A stretch of 64,000 nucleotides of DNA. Origin: Allorhodoferax sp032337135 (GTDB taxonomy: Bacteria; Pseudomonadota; Gammaproteobacteria; Burkholderiales; Burkholderiaceae_C). Shown here piece after piece: positions 42,666-51,295 of this stretch. Under the pieces are notes generated by a model that had not been told where the DNA came from, searched no databases, and was given only the letters and a program-made list of their open reading frames with translations. The translations under genes and the position numbers were made by a program. The stretch lies in the NCBI RefSeq assembly GCF_032337135.1, contig NZ_JAVXZZ010000002.1, positions 1-64,000 on the forward strand. The letters are read 5' to 3'. Within the stretch, counting starts at the first letter, position 1; each line of letters opens with the position of its first letter.

Positions 42666-43586
42666 GTGACGACATTCACCATCGCCACGCGCGAAAGCCG
42701 TCTGGCGCTCTGGCAGGCAGAGCACGTGAAAGCCTTGCTCCAAGGCATGGGCCATGCGGTTTCGCTACTGGGCATGACCACGCAGGGAGACCAGATCCTG
42801 GATCGCTCCCTCAGCAAGGTCGGCGGCAAGGGCCTGTTCGTGAAAGAGCTGGAAGTGGCGCTGGAAGAGGGCCGCGCCGATCTGGCCGTGCATTCGCTCA
42901 AGGACGTACCCATGGAGTTGCCGCCCGGATTCGATCTGGCCTGCGTCATGGAACGTGAAGACCCGCGCGATGCCTGGGTGTCCAACACCTATGCCCGCCT
43001 GGAAGACCTGCCCCAGGGTGCGATCGTGGGGACCTCCAGCCTGCGTCGCGTGGCCCTGCTGCGCGCCCTGCGCCCGGACCTGAAGATTGAGCCGCTGCGG
43101 GGCAACCTCGACACGCGCTTGCGCAAGCTCGACGAAGGCCAGTACGACGGCATCGTGCTCGCAGCCGCTGGGCTCAAGCGCCTGGGACTGGTAGCGCGCA
43201 TCCGTTCGATTTTTGAGCCCGAGCAGATGCTGCCCGCCGCCGGGCAGGGTGCCTTGGGCATCGAGGTGCGCAGTGACCGTGCCGATGTCGGATCGGTGCT
43301 TGTTGCGCTGGCTCACCAGCCCACCTGGCTCGCCGTGGCCGCAGAGCGTGCGGTTAGCCGCGTCATGGGCGGAAGTTGTTCCATGCCACTGGCTGCTCAC
43401 GCCGTCTGGGTGGGTGACCAGCTGGACATCCGTGCCGTCTGGGGCGACCCGGACGGCAAGCTCGCGCTGGCCAAGGCGCAGCGTAGCGGTGCTGCCGCCA
43501 ACCTGGACCAGGCCTTGGCGCTGGGCGAGGCCGTGGCCCGCGATCTGCAGCAGGCCGTGGCAGCCAACACAGCCGGGCGAGACTGA
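42666..43586 (+). CDS. hemC: Porphobilinogen deaminase (hydroxymethylbilane synthase)
   Basis: Third step of the common haem pathway. 306 residues, GTG start at 42666. The dipyrromethane cofactor cysteine is in MGGSCSMPLAAHAV. Other conserved blocks are ATRESRLALWQAEHV, GGKGLFVKELEVAL, HSLKDVPMELP, and GTSSLRRVALLRALRPDL. First gene of hemC-hemD-hemX-hemY. Confidence 0.95.
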   Translation: MTTFTIATRESRLALWQAEHVKALLQGMGHAVSLLGMTTQGDQILDRSLSKVGGKGLFVKELEVALEEGRADLAVHSLKDVPMELPPGFDLACVMEREDPRDAWVSNTYARLEDLPQGAIVGTSSLRRVALLRALRPDLKIEPLRGNLDTRLRKLDEGQYDGIVLAAAGLKRLGLVARIRSIFEPEQMLPAAGQGALGIEVRSDRADVGSVLVALAHQPTWLAVAAERAVSRVMGGSCSMPLAAHAVWVGDQLDIRAVWGDPDGKLALAKAQRSGAAANLDQALALGEAVARDLQQAVAANTAGRD

Positions 43587-43589
43587 AGC

Positions 43590-44378
43590 ATGCGGGTCGT
43601 GGTGACACGGCCAGCGCGCGATGCTGCGCCCTGGGTGGCGGCCTTGGCGCAACAGGGATACCAGCCTTGGGCCTTGCCGCTCATCGCAGTGGCCCCGGTG
43701 GCAGATGCGGCGCCGGTGCGCGCCACCTGGGCGCGTGGCCCGTGGAGCGCAGCCCTCTTCGTGAGCGCCAATGCGGTGGATGCGTTCTTTGCATTGAATT
43801 GGCCTGAGGTCCGCCGAAATACTGCGTGGACAGCTAGCAAAACAATAGCGTTTGCTCCGGGGCCGGGAACCCGCAAGGCCTTGCTGGCCCAGGGTGTGGC
43901 CGAGGATCGCATCGTCTCTCCGGCATCGGACAGCGCCCAGTTCGATTCGGAAGCCCTGTGGCAACAGGCGCAGGGTCTGGTCGGGGCTGGCTTTCGTCTG
44001 CTGGTGGTGCGCGGTACCACTCAGGGCAGCTCCTCCCAGGATGGTGTTGGCCGCGACTGGTTGGCCGCCCAGGTGGTGGCGCGCGGCGGTACGGTGGAGC
44101 ATGTCGTGGTCTACGAGCGTGTCGCCCCGGTGCTGTCCATCGAAGAGCGCGCCAAGGCGGAGCAATGCGCGCAGGATGGTTCGGTCTGGTTGTTCAGCAG
44201 CTCCGAAGCCATTGCCAATCTGCGTACGGCCTTGCCGGAGCAAGGCTGGGCGCAAGCGCGCGCCGTGTGCACCCATCCGCGCATTGCCCAAGCTGCGCAG
44301 GCCGCTGGATTCGGGCTTGTATGTACGACGCGGCCAGCGCTGGACAGCGTGGTAGCGTCGATACAATCCCTGCAATGA
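43590..44378 (+). CDS. hemD: Uroporphyrinogen-III synthase
   Basis: Cyclises hydroxymethylbilane with inversion of ring D. 262 residues. Sequence is poorly conserved in this family, but VTRPARDAAPWVAAL, LFVSANAVDAFF, FAPGPGTRKAL, LVVRGTTQGSSSQD and WLFSSSEAIANL are characteristic. It follows hemC by 3 nt and overlaps hemX. A short AT-rich patch at 43833-43855 may be a degenerate dispersed-repeat copy. Confidence 0.92.
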   Translation: MRVVVTRPARDAAPWVAALAQQGYQPWALPLIAVAPVADAAPVRATWARGPWSAALFVSANAVDAFFALNWPEVRRNTAWTASKTIAFAPGPGTRKALLAQGVAEDRIVSPASDSAQFDSEALWQQAQGLVGAGFRLLVVRGTTQGSSSQDGVGRDWLAAQVVARGGTVEHVVVYERVAPVLSIEERAKAEQCAQDGSVWLFSSSEAIANLRTALPEQGWAQARAVCTHPRIAQAAQAAGFGLVCTTRPALDSVVASIQSLQ

Positions 44379-45424
44379 GCCCTGATCCCACCGTAACCGA
44401 ATCGTCTGCCAGCGACGTGGCGCTGCCTGTGGCCGCTGCCGCACCGTGGTGGTCGGACCGTCGCCTGCAGGCACTGGCAGTGATTGCGGCACTGGCGCTG
44501 GGAAGCAGCTTGGTGCTGTGGCAGAAAGTGTCTGGCATGCAGCAACAACTCGCACGCCAGAGCGAAGATGCGGGCAATACCGCAGCCGAGGCCCGGACCC
44601 AGGCACGCCAGGCCGTGGAAACAGCGACCCAAACTGCAGCCAAGCTCGCCGTCACCGATGCCAAGCTGGCCGAAGTGGCCTTGCAGCGTTCACAGCTCGA
44701 AGAACTGATGCAGAGCCTGTCACGCTCGCGCGATGAGAACCTGGTCGTCGACATCGAATCCGCGCTGCGCCTGGCGCAGCAGCAGGCGCAGCTCACCGGC
44801 TCGGTGGAGCCGCTGTTGGCAGCGCTGCGCGCGGCCGAGGTGCGCATTGGTCGCACCGCACAGCCCCGACTGGCACCGGTGCAACGCGCCATTGCGCGCG
44901 ACCTCGCAAAGGTCAAGTCGAGCGTGGTGGCCGACACGCCAGCCCTGCTGATCAAGCTCGACGAGCTGGTGCTGCTGGCCGACGAATTGCCACTGGCCAA
45001 TGCCGTGGGAGCGCACCGCGACACCACTGCAACGAAACGCCAGCCTGATGAACCGCTGATGCAATGGTCCTGGCGTTGGTTGCAGGCGTTGCAGGATGAG
45101 GTCCGTACCTTGGTGCGGGTGAGCCGTATCGACGCGCCGGAAGCGAGTCTGGTGGCGCCGGAGCAAGCCTTTTTCCTGCGGGAGAACCTGAAGTTGCGCC
45201 TGCTCAATGCGCGCCTGGGGCTGGTGTCGCGCCAGCTGGACTCGGCGCGCTCTGACCTGGCGACGGCATCGACCGCCATCACACGCTACTTCGACCCGGC
45301 GGCCCGAAAGACCCAGACGGCGACGGCCTTGGCCCAGCAGGTCATGGGGCAGATGAAGGTCATGGAATTGCCCCGTGTGGATGACACGCTGGCGGCCCTG
45401 GCCACGGCTGCGGCGGGGCGTTGA
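44375..45424 (+). CDS. hemX: HemX-like uroporphyrinogen-III C-methyltransferase family membrane protein
   Basis: 349 residues. A single membrane helix at about residues 30-47, then an alanine/glutamine-rich coiled coil (about 50-120), then a helical domain ending in ITRYFDPAARKTQTA, the HemX signature. Despite the name the family lacks methyltransferase motifs. The start overlaps the hemD stop. TACAAT lies 7 nt before the ATG. Confidence 0.88.
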   Translation: MSPDPTVTESSASDVALPVAAAAPWWSDRRLQALAVIAALALGSSLVLWQKVSGMQQQLARQSEDAGNTAAEARTQARQAVETATQTAAKLAVTDAKLAEVALQRSQLEELMQSLSRSRDENLVVDIESALRLAQQQAQLTGSVEPLLAALRAAEVRIGRTAQPRLAPVQRAIARDLAKVKSSVVADTPALLIKLDELVLLADELPLANAVGAHRDTTATKRQPDEPLMQWSWRWLQALQDEVRTLVRVSRIDAPEASLVAPEQAFFLRENLKLRLLNARLGLVSRQLDSARSDLATASTAITRYFDPAARKTQTATALAQQVMGQMKVMELPRVDDTLAALATAAAGR

Positions 45425-45426
45425 AC

Positions 45427-46707
45427 ATGCGCGCGGTCCTGTGGTTGCTGGGCTTGTTTGCGGTGGCGGTGGTCGCTGCACTGTTTGCCGGCAATAACCA
45501 TGACTCGGTGACCCTGTTCTGGGAGCCCTACCGCGTCGATCTCTCGTTCAACCTCGCGGTGGTGCTCGTCGCCGGACTGTTTGTCGTGCTGCATACGGCG
45601 TTCAATGCGGTGTCGGCGCTGCTCAACATTCCCCAGCAGGCGCGACGCTGGCGCCTGTCCCAGCGCGAACGCGCCATGTATGCCGCCTTGCTGGACGCCT
45701 TGACCTTGCTGGTCTGCGGGCGTTTCGTGCGGGCCCGCAAGGCTGCGGAACGTGTGCTCGAAATGGATGAGGCCTTGGGGCGCGGCGGTGAGAAGCTGCC
45801 TTTCGGTACCCGGCTGCGCGCCATGGCGCACCTGATTGCTGCCGAGAGCGCCCATGCGGTTCAGGACCGCAGTGCGCGCGAGAACCATCTCGGGCGCGCC
45901 TTGCAGGCAAGCCAAACCCGTGAGGGGCAGGAACTGCTCGATGGCGTGCGCCTGCGCGGGGCGCGCTGGGCTTTCGATGATCGCCAGGCCGAACAGGCCC
46001 TGGAGCAACTAAACCAGCTGCCTTTAGGGACATCGCGGCGCACCTTGGCCCTGCGCTTGCGCTTCAAGGCAGCGCGCCTGGCCGGCGATGCCCGGCTGGC
46101 ACTGGACACCGCTCGCTTGCTGACCAAGCACCGGGCCTTTTCCGAATTGGCGGGTGCCAGTATTGCCCGCGGCCTGGCCATCGAGGCCTTGGGAGCCACC
46201 CACGACCCGGTGCAAGTGCAGCGCGTCTGGGCCGGACTCGATCCAGCGGAGCAAGCGATGCCCGACGTTGCGCTGTTCGCAGCCCGACGCTTGGCCCAGA
46301 GCGGTGGCAGTGCCGCCATGGCCCAAAGCTGGCTCATGCCGGTGTGGTCGGCCGCCACGGGTGTCGGCACAGCAAGGCTCAACGATGCTCAGCGTGTTCA
46401 GCTGGTGGCGGTGATGGAAACGCTGTTTGCAAAGGAAGATGCAGCCTTGGACACCGAATGGTTGCGCCGCATCGAGCAGGCCCAGGCCGCGCACCCGGCG
46501 GATGCCTTGTGGAACTATCTGGCCGGAGTGGCTTGCATGCGCATGCAACTGTGGGGCAAGGCCCAGCAATTGCTCAAGCAGTCGGTGGGCGGGCTCAGGG
46601 ATGCCGACATGCGGCGTCGTGCCTGGCAGCATCTGGGTGCCATGGCCGAAGAACGCCAGGATATGGCCGCCGCGCTCACGGCCTATCGCGAAGCCGCAAA
46701 AACCTGA
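45427..46707 (+). CDS. hemY: HemY-like TPR membrane protein
   Basis: 426 residues. Two N-terminal membrane helices (VLWLLGLFAVAVVAALFAG, then VVLVAGLFVVLHTAF), with NNHDSVTLFW between them as in other HemY proteins. The rest is helical and TPR-like. A late-stage haem synthesis role is inferred from the operon. The start is the ATG at 45427; a TTG at 45421 overlapping the hemX stop would add two residues. Confidence 0.88.
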   Translation: MRAVLWLLGLFAVAVVAALFAGNNHDSVTLFWEPYRVDLSFNLAVVLVAGLFVVLHTAFNAVSALLNIPQQARRWRLSQRERAMYAALLDALTLLVCGRFVRARKAAERVLEMDEALGRGGEKLPFGTRLRAMAHLIAAESAHAVQDRSARENHLGRALQASQTREGQELLDGVRLRGARWAFDDRQAEQALEQLNQLPLGTSRRTLALRLRFKAARLAGDARLALDTARLLTKHRAFSELAGASIARGLAIEALGATHDPVQVQRVWAGLDPAEQAMPDVALFAARRLAQSGGSAAMAQSWLMPVWSAATGVGTARLNDAQRVQLVAVMETLFAKEDAALDTEWLRRIEQAQAAHPADALWNYLAGVACMRMQLWGKAQQLLKQSVGGLRDADMRRRAWQHLGAMAEERQDMAAALTAYREAAKT

Positions 46708-46717
46708 CCGGCGCCGG

Positions 46718-46746
46718 GTGACTTGGCGGTCAATCATGGCTATTAT
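46718..46746 (+). promoter_or_regulatory. Sigma-70-type promoter of the GGDEF gene (leaderless candidate)
   Basis: GTGACT (46718-46723), a 17-bp spacer and TATTAT (46741-46746), ending 6 nt before the ATG at 46753. No Shine-Dalgarno is present. Confidence 0.55.
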
Positions 46747-46752
46747 GCGACC

Positions 46753-47802
46753 ATGACATCCCTCACCGAACACCTCATCAAGCTCACGGACCACCGTGAT
46801 CGCGACTTGCTGGAGTTAACCCTGGCCAAGGCCATGGTGAAGCTGCTGCCCATCGACCGCGTGCTGATTTCCAAGGTAGTCAGTGAAGAGGGCGTCAAGC
46901 GATGGATTGACATCGTGACCCTCGATGCCCGTGGTGGCGGCAAGGTGCAGGACCCCTTGCGGGTTGACTTCGACCAGTTGCCAAAGCTTGAGGATGAGCG
47001 TCACCGCATGCGCTGCCTGATGGAAAAGGGCGTGGTGGAATATGCCTGGGCGGGCGACAACGGACCGCGCATCAGCTACCTGCCGCTGTTCCTGGACAAC
47101 CGCAACCAGGAAGAGGGTGTCATCGAGGTGCATTCGGGCGGCAGCCTGACACAGCCCCAGCTGGACCTGATTGGGGACCTGCACCACGTCTTCATCAACA
47201 TGTACAACCTGCTGGCCTACAGCGATCGCGATGCGCTCACCGGCTTGCTCAATCGCAAGTCGCTGGACGATACCTTCTACCGCGCGGTGCTCGATGAATT
47301 GGGCGAGTTGGAAAATCCCGACAAGGCAATGGAAACGGTTGTGGCGCCCGGCAAGGAGCGCCGCCACCGGGTTCCCCCCAACTACTGGCTGGGTGCGATC
47401 AGCGTCGACGATTTCAAGGCGCTCAAGGAGCAGCATGGACAGGTGGTCGCCGAGGAGGTCTTGCTGCTGGTGGCCCGTATCGTCAACAACACCTTCCGCA
47501 CCTACGACCGGCTCTACCGCTTCGGTGGCGACGAGTTCGGTGTGCTCATGCATTGTCCGGACGAGGCCTTGGTGCTGGCTGCTTTCGAGCGTTTCCGGGC
47601 CAACATCGAGAAGTTCAACTTCCCGCAGGTCGGACGCGTCACGATCAGCGCAGGCTTTACGCGCATCACGCCCGACGACTCGCCCCAGACCTCATTGGCA
47701 CGCGCTGAGAGTGCGGTGGACTATGCCCAGCAACACGGCAAGAACCAGGTGTTCAGCCACCCGGATCTGTTGCGCCGCGGTCTGGCGAGCGAGGGGGCCT
47801 GA
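46753..47802 (+). CDS. GGDEF-domain protein with altered guanine-binding residues
   Basis: 349 residues. The N-terminal 150 residues are GAF-like; the C-terminal half is a GGDEF domain starting SDRDALTGLLNRKSLD. The active-site loop RFGGDEFGV is intact and an RxxD inhibitory site (RTYD) sits five residues before it. The helix that binds guanine reads VDDFKALKEQHGQVVAEE instead of the usual DxDxFKxxND-x-GH-x-GD: the canonical Asn and Asp are replaced by Lys and Glu. A 35-residue insertion precedes that region. It may be inactive, or may differ in nucleotide choice. Start at 46753 rather than the TTG at 46723. Confidence 0.87.
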   Translation: MTSLTEHLIKLTDHRDRDLLELTLAKAMVKLLPIDRVLISKVVSEEGVKRWIDIVTLDARGGGKVQDPLRVDFDQLPKLEDERHRMRCLMEKGVVEYAWAGDNGPRISYLPLFLDNRNQEEGVIEVHSGGSLTQPQLDLIGDLHHVFINMYNLLAYSDRDALTGLLNRKSLDDTFYRAVLDELGELENPDKAMETVVAPGKERRHRVPPNYWLGAISVDDFKALKEQHGQVVAEEVLLLVARIVNNTFRTYDRLYRFGGDEFGVLMHCPDEALVLAAFERFRANIEKFNFPQVGRVTISAGFTRITPDDSPQTSLARAESAVDYAQQHGKNQVFSHPDLLRRGLASEGA

Positions 47803-47851
47803 GGCGATAGGTCTCCTGCAGAGCACCGATCTTTTTCTCGCCCCGACTGGA

Positions 47852-47885
47852 AATGAAAAAGGCACCTTGCGGTGCCTTTTTCATT
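47852..47885. terminator. Bidirectional terminator between the GGDEF gene and rne
   Basis: A 15-bp perfect stem: AATGAAAAAGGCACC (47852-47866) and GGTGCCTTTTTCATT (47871-47885), loop TTGC. A-rich on one side and T-rich on the other, so it can serve both converging genes. Confidence 0.9.
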
Positions 47886-47936
47886 GGTGGGTGACGCCAT
47901 GCAGATGCATGCGACGCCACCCGGTGCAGTGCTGCT

Positions 47937-50795
47937 TCAGGCCGACTGGCTTTCCTCGAAAGGAAGAGTCATTTCACGCAAGTCCTTGCGGGTTTCCACC
48001 AGGATCAGCGGGCGGTCGTCCAGCACCACGGGTGCGGGGCGCTCGCGCGGTACATGCACCGGCTTGGGTTCTGCAGCAATGGCAGCAGCCACGGCGGCGA
48101 CCCGCTCCGGGTTGGAGTTGACCCACTGCAGACCCGAATCCTGGGCAATCTGTGCCAAGGCATCCATCGGCAGGGCGTAGCTCGCAACGCGGGGCATCGA
48201 AGAAGCGGTCGTCGTTGCCGCAGCCACGGGTGCTTGGGCTGCCGGGGCCGAGGCAGACTCGGCCACCGCCGTTGCCTGTGCAAATGGCAGGGTTTCCTGT
48301 GCAGCATCTTCCGCGCGGGGTGGGCGGTTGGCGCGATCGCCACGGTTGCCTCGGTCGCGGCCATAACGGTCGCGGGAGCGGCGTTCGCGGCCCTCGCCTG
48401 CTTCACCGGAAGTAGCCGGTGCATTGTCTTCGGCCGTACTCATCAGGGCGGTATCGGCTCCGGCTTCGGTCGCTGCAGCTTCATCACGCGGCGTGCGGTC
48501 CTGGCGTTCGCCACGGTTGCGGTTGCGGTTGCGACCGCCACGTTCACCGCGCTCGCGGCCTTCCGTACGGGGTTCTCCACCCTCGGCGGTCGGTGTTTGC
48601 GTTGCGTTCAGGGTTTCGTCGGTGCCATTGGCCAACTCTGTGCGGGGGGCCTGGGCTTCGCCTTGGCGCGGGCCACGGGGGCCGCGTTCCTGGCGCTCGC
48701 CGCGAGGGGCGCGTGGTTCACGATTGCCGTTGTCGGACGTGGAGTCGGTCGCGGCGGTCTGCGTGCGCAGATCACCTTCCTGGCGCTCACGGCCCTGGCC
48801 CTCGGGGCGACCATTGCGCTCACCACGTTCACCGTTGCGGCCATTGCGGCCATTGCGCTCACCGCGGCCATTGCGCTCGCCGCCGCGTTCTGCGCCGCCT
48901 TCGCCGCCGTTGCGGCTGCCCTCTCCGCGCCCCTCGGGACGCGGGCCACGGCGATCACCGTTGCGGTTGCCACGCTGGCCATCGCGGCCGGGGCGGCCAT
49001 CGCGTTGGCCTTCGGGTTTTGCGGGTGTCGCAGCGGGTGCGGGGGTTGGCGCAGGTGCCGGCGAGCCACCGAACAGGGACTTGAGCCAGCCGAAGAAGCC
49101 GCCGGACGCTGGTGCTGCCGGCTCCGCCTTGGCTACCGGAGCGGGAACCGCCGCGGGTGCGGGGGCTGGCTTGGGTGGGGCCACAGGGGCGGGAGCGTCG
49201 GGCAGCACGCCCTTGATCACCGGGGTCTGCTTGTTGGTCGGTTCCTGCGAACGGCGGGTTACCGAAGTGGCCTCGTCCTTCACGTCGGCCATCTTGTAGC
49301 TGGCCTGGATGTGGTCGAGGCGCGGGTCGTCGTGCTTGAGGCGTTCGAGTTTGTAGTTCGGCGTTTCGAGTGCCTTGTTGGGCACCATCAGCACGTTGAT
49401 GCGCTGCTTGAGTTCGATCTTGGTGATCTCGTTGCGCTTCTCGTTGAGCAGGAAGGACGCCACTTCGACCGGCACCTGGGCCAGCACGGAAGCGGTGTTG
49501 TCCTTCATGGACTCTTCCTGGATGATGCGCAGGATCTGCAGCGCCGAGCTTTCGGTATCGCGGACGTGGCCGGAGCCGCCGCAGCGCGGGCAGGGGATCG
49601 AAGCCCCCTCGGACAGGGCCGGGCGCAGGCGCTGGCGGCTCATTTCCATCAGGCCGAATTTGGAGATGGTGCCGAACTGCACGCGGGCGCGGTCCTGGCG
49701 CAGCGCATCGCGCAGGCGGTTTTCCACGTCACGGCGGTTGCGCGACTCTTCCATGTCGATGAAGTCGATGACGATCAAACCGCCGAGGTCGCGCAAGCGC
49801 ATCTGGCGGGCCACTTCGTCCGCGGCTTCGAGGTTGGTGCGGGTCGCGGTTTCTTCGATATCACCACCCTTGATGGCGCGGGCCGAGTTCACGTCCACGG
49901 ACACCAGCGCTTCGGTGTGGTCGATCACGATGGCGCCACCGGAGGGCAGCTGCACCGTGCGGGCGTAGGCCGACTCGATCTGGTGTTCGATCTGGAAGCG
50001 GCTGAACAGCGGGGCATCGTCACGGTAGCGCTTCACGCGGGCGGCGTGCTCGGGCATCACGTGGGCCATGAACTGCTGGGCCTGTTCGTACACGTCGTCG
50101 GTGTCGATCAGGATGTCGCCGATGTCGTGGTTGAAGTAGTCGCGGATGGCGCGGATGACCAGACTGGATTCCTGGTAAATCAGGAAGGCGCCCTTGCCGC
50201 CCTTGGCCGCGCCGTCGATGGCGTTCCAGAGTTTGAGCAGGTAGTTCAGGTCCCATTGCAGTTCCGGGGCGCTGCGGCCGATCCCGGCAGTGCGCGCGAT
50301 GATGGACATGCCGTTGGGGTATTCCAACTGGTCCATGTTTTCCTTGAGCTCGGCACGGTCATCGCCCTCGATGCGGCGCGAAACGCCACCACCGCGGGGG
50401 TTGTTGGGCATCAGCACCACATAGCGGCCGGCCAGCGAGACGAAAGTGGTCAGGGCTGCGCCCTTGTTGCCGCGCTCTTCCTTTTCGACCTGGACCAGCA
50501 GTTCCTGGCCTTCCCTGATCACGTCCTGGATGCGCGCCTGGGAGGGCGATACGCCTTCCTTGAAGTACATCCGGGAGATTTCCTTGAACGGCAGGAAACC
50601 GTGCCGGTCTTCGCCGTAGTCGACAAAGCAGGCTTCCAGCGAGGGTTCGACGCGGGTGACTACCGCCTTGTAGATGTTGCCCTTGCGCTGCTCGCGTCCT
50701 TCGATTTCGATTTCATAGTCGAGGAGTTTCTGTCCGTCGACAATGGCCAGGCGGCGTTCTTCGGCCTGCGTGGCGTTGATCAGCATCCGTTTCAT
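47937..50795 (-). CDS. rne: Ribonuclease E
   Basis: Main mRNA-decay and RNA-processing endonuclease. 952 residues. The N-terminal catalytic half contains the S1 domain (GNIYKAVVTRVEPSLEACFVDY and on), the catalytic-Asp motifs LVSVDVNSAR and IVIDFIDM, and the Zn-link CPRCGGSG. The C-terminal 400 residues are disordered. They contain proline/alanine linkers and long Arg-Gly-Asn-Glu-rich tracts (GERNGRNGRNGERGERNGR and similar), the probable RNA-binding and degradosome scaffold. The start is the ATG at 50795. It is preceded by a long 5' region shared with the divergent rluC, as expected for autoregulated rne. Confidence 0.95.
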   Translation of the reverse strand: MKRMLINATQAEERRLAIVDGQKLLDYEIEIEGREQRKGNIYKAVVTRVEPSLEACFVDYGEDRHGFLPFKEISRMYFKEGVSPSQARIQDVIREGQELLVQVEKEERGNKGAALTTFVSLAGRYVVLMPNNPRGGGVSRRIEGDDRAELKENMDQLEYPNGMSIIARTAGIGRSAPELQWDLNYLLKLWNAIDGAAKGGKGAFLIYQESSLVIRAIRDYFNHDIGDILIDTDDVYEQAQQFMAHVMPEHAARVKRYRDDAPLFSRFQIEHQIESAYARTVQLPSGGAIVIDHTEALVSVDVNSARAIKGGDIEETATRTNLEAADEVARQMRLRDLGGLIVIDFIDMEESRNRRDVENRLRDALRQDRARVQFGTISKFGLMEMSRQRLRPALSEGASIPCPRCGGSGHVRDTESSALQILRIIQEESMKDNTASVLAQVPVEVASFLLNEKRNEITKIELKQRINVLMVPNKALETPNYKLERLKHDDPRLDHIQASYKMADVKDEATSVTRRSQEPTNKQTPVIKGVLPDAPAPVAPPKPAPAPAAVPAPVAKAEPAAPASGGFFGWLKSLFGGSPAPAPTPAPAATPAKPEGQRDGRPGRDGQRGNRNGDRRGPRPEGRGEGSRNGGEGGAERGGERNGRGERNGRNGRNGERGERNGRPEGQGRERQEGDLRTQTAATDSTSDNGNREPRAPRGERQERGPRGPRQGEAQAPRTELANGTDETLNATQTPTAEGGEPRTEGRERGERGGRNRNRNRGERQDRTPRDEAAATEAGADTALMSTAEDNAPATSGEAGEGRERRSRDRYGRDRGNRGDRANRPPRAEDAAQETLPFAQATAVAESASAPAAQAPVAAATTTASSMPRVASYALPMDALAQIAQDSGLQWVNSNPERVAAVAAAIAAEPKPVHVPRERPAPVVLDDRPLILVETRKDLREMTLPFEESQSA

Positions 50796-51295
50796 GGAGT
50801 GCGTCCTTCATCAGTAAAAACATGCCCTGTAGGGGCGCGAGATGTTTTGCTGACGGAGCGAAACGCGGTGGAATTGCCGATCGTGGCCTGATTACTCGAG
50901 GTATTCAGGGCCTGGCGCGTGGATGGGGACGACGGCGTGCAGCTGTGCACTTGCTACCGGTTTGGTAGCTGTCTGCGCAGTATTGGTAAGGGCCACAGCC
51001 TGATTCATGCCAAAGCAAAGGGCGCGTTGGCCCCGCTGGCACAGTGCAATCAGGCGTAACAGCAACACAAACATGTCGTCTGAATCCGTGCCCAGAACGC
51101 AATGGTCTGAACACTTGGGGTATTCCGTATCAGTGTTTCAATCCGTCGGCTTGACCGTTCTGGCAACCGGCCATCACGCGCTTTGGCGGGTGATTCTCTC
51201 GGGTGATCAGGGCGGCAACATCGACTCATCCAACGGCTGATGGGGGTCTTGTGGACTAAACTCCAAGCAAATCAACCACTTACCGCCAACCGTCA
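50796..51295. other. 500-bp divergent intergenic region between rne and rluC
   Basis: No credible gene: the 60-77-codon ORFs here lack ribosome sites. It probably holds the long rne 5' leader and the promoters of both genes. It also carries dispersed repeat copy H. In E. coli the rne 5' leader mediates autoregulation; whether this one does cannot be read from the sequence. Confidence 0.6.
50953..51007 (+). repeat. Dispersed 'TAGCTG' repeat, copy H (rne-rluC intergenic)
   Basis: GCTACCGGTTTGGTAGCTGT, CTGCGCA, then AAGGGCCACAGCCTGATT. Same motif order as the other copies. Confidence 0.75.

Noticed and set aside
48054..50891. 945-codon open frame on the plus strand
   Set aside because: Antisense to rne. 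The low-complexity Ala/Gly/Arg translation mirrors the RNase E repeats.
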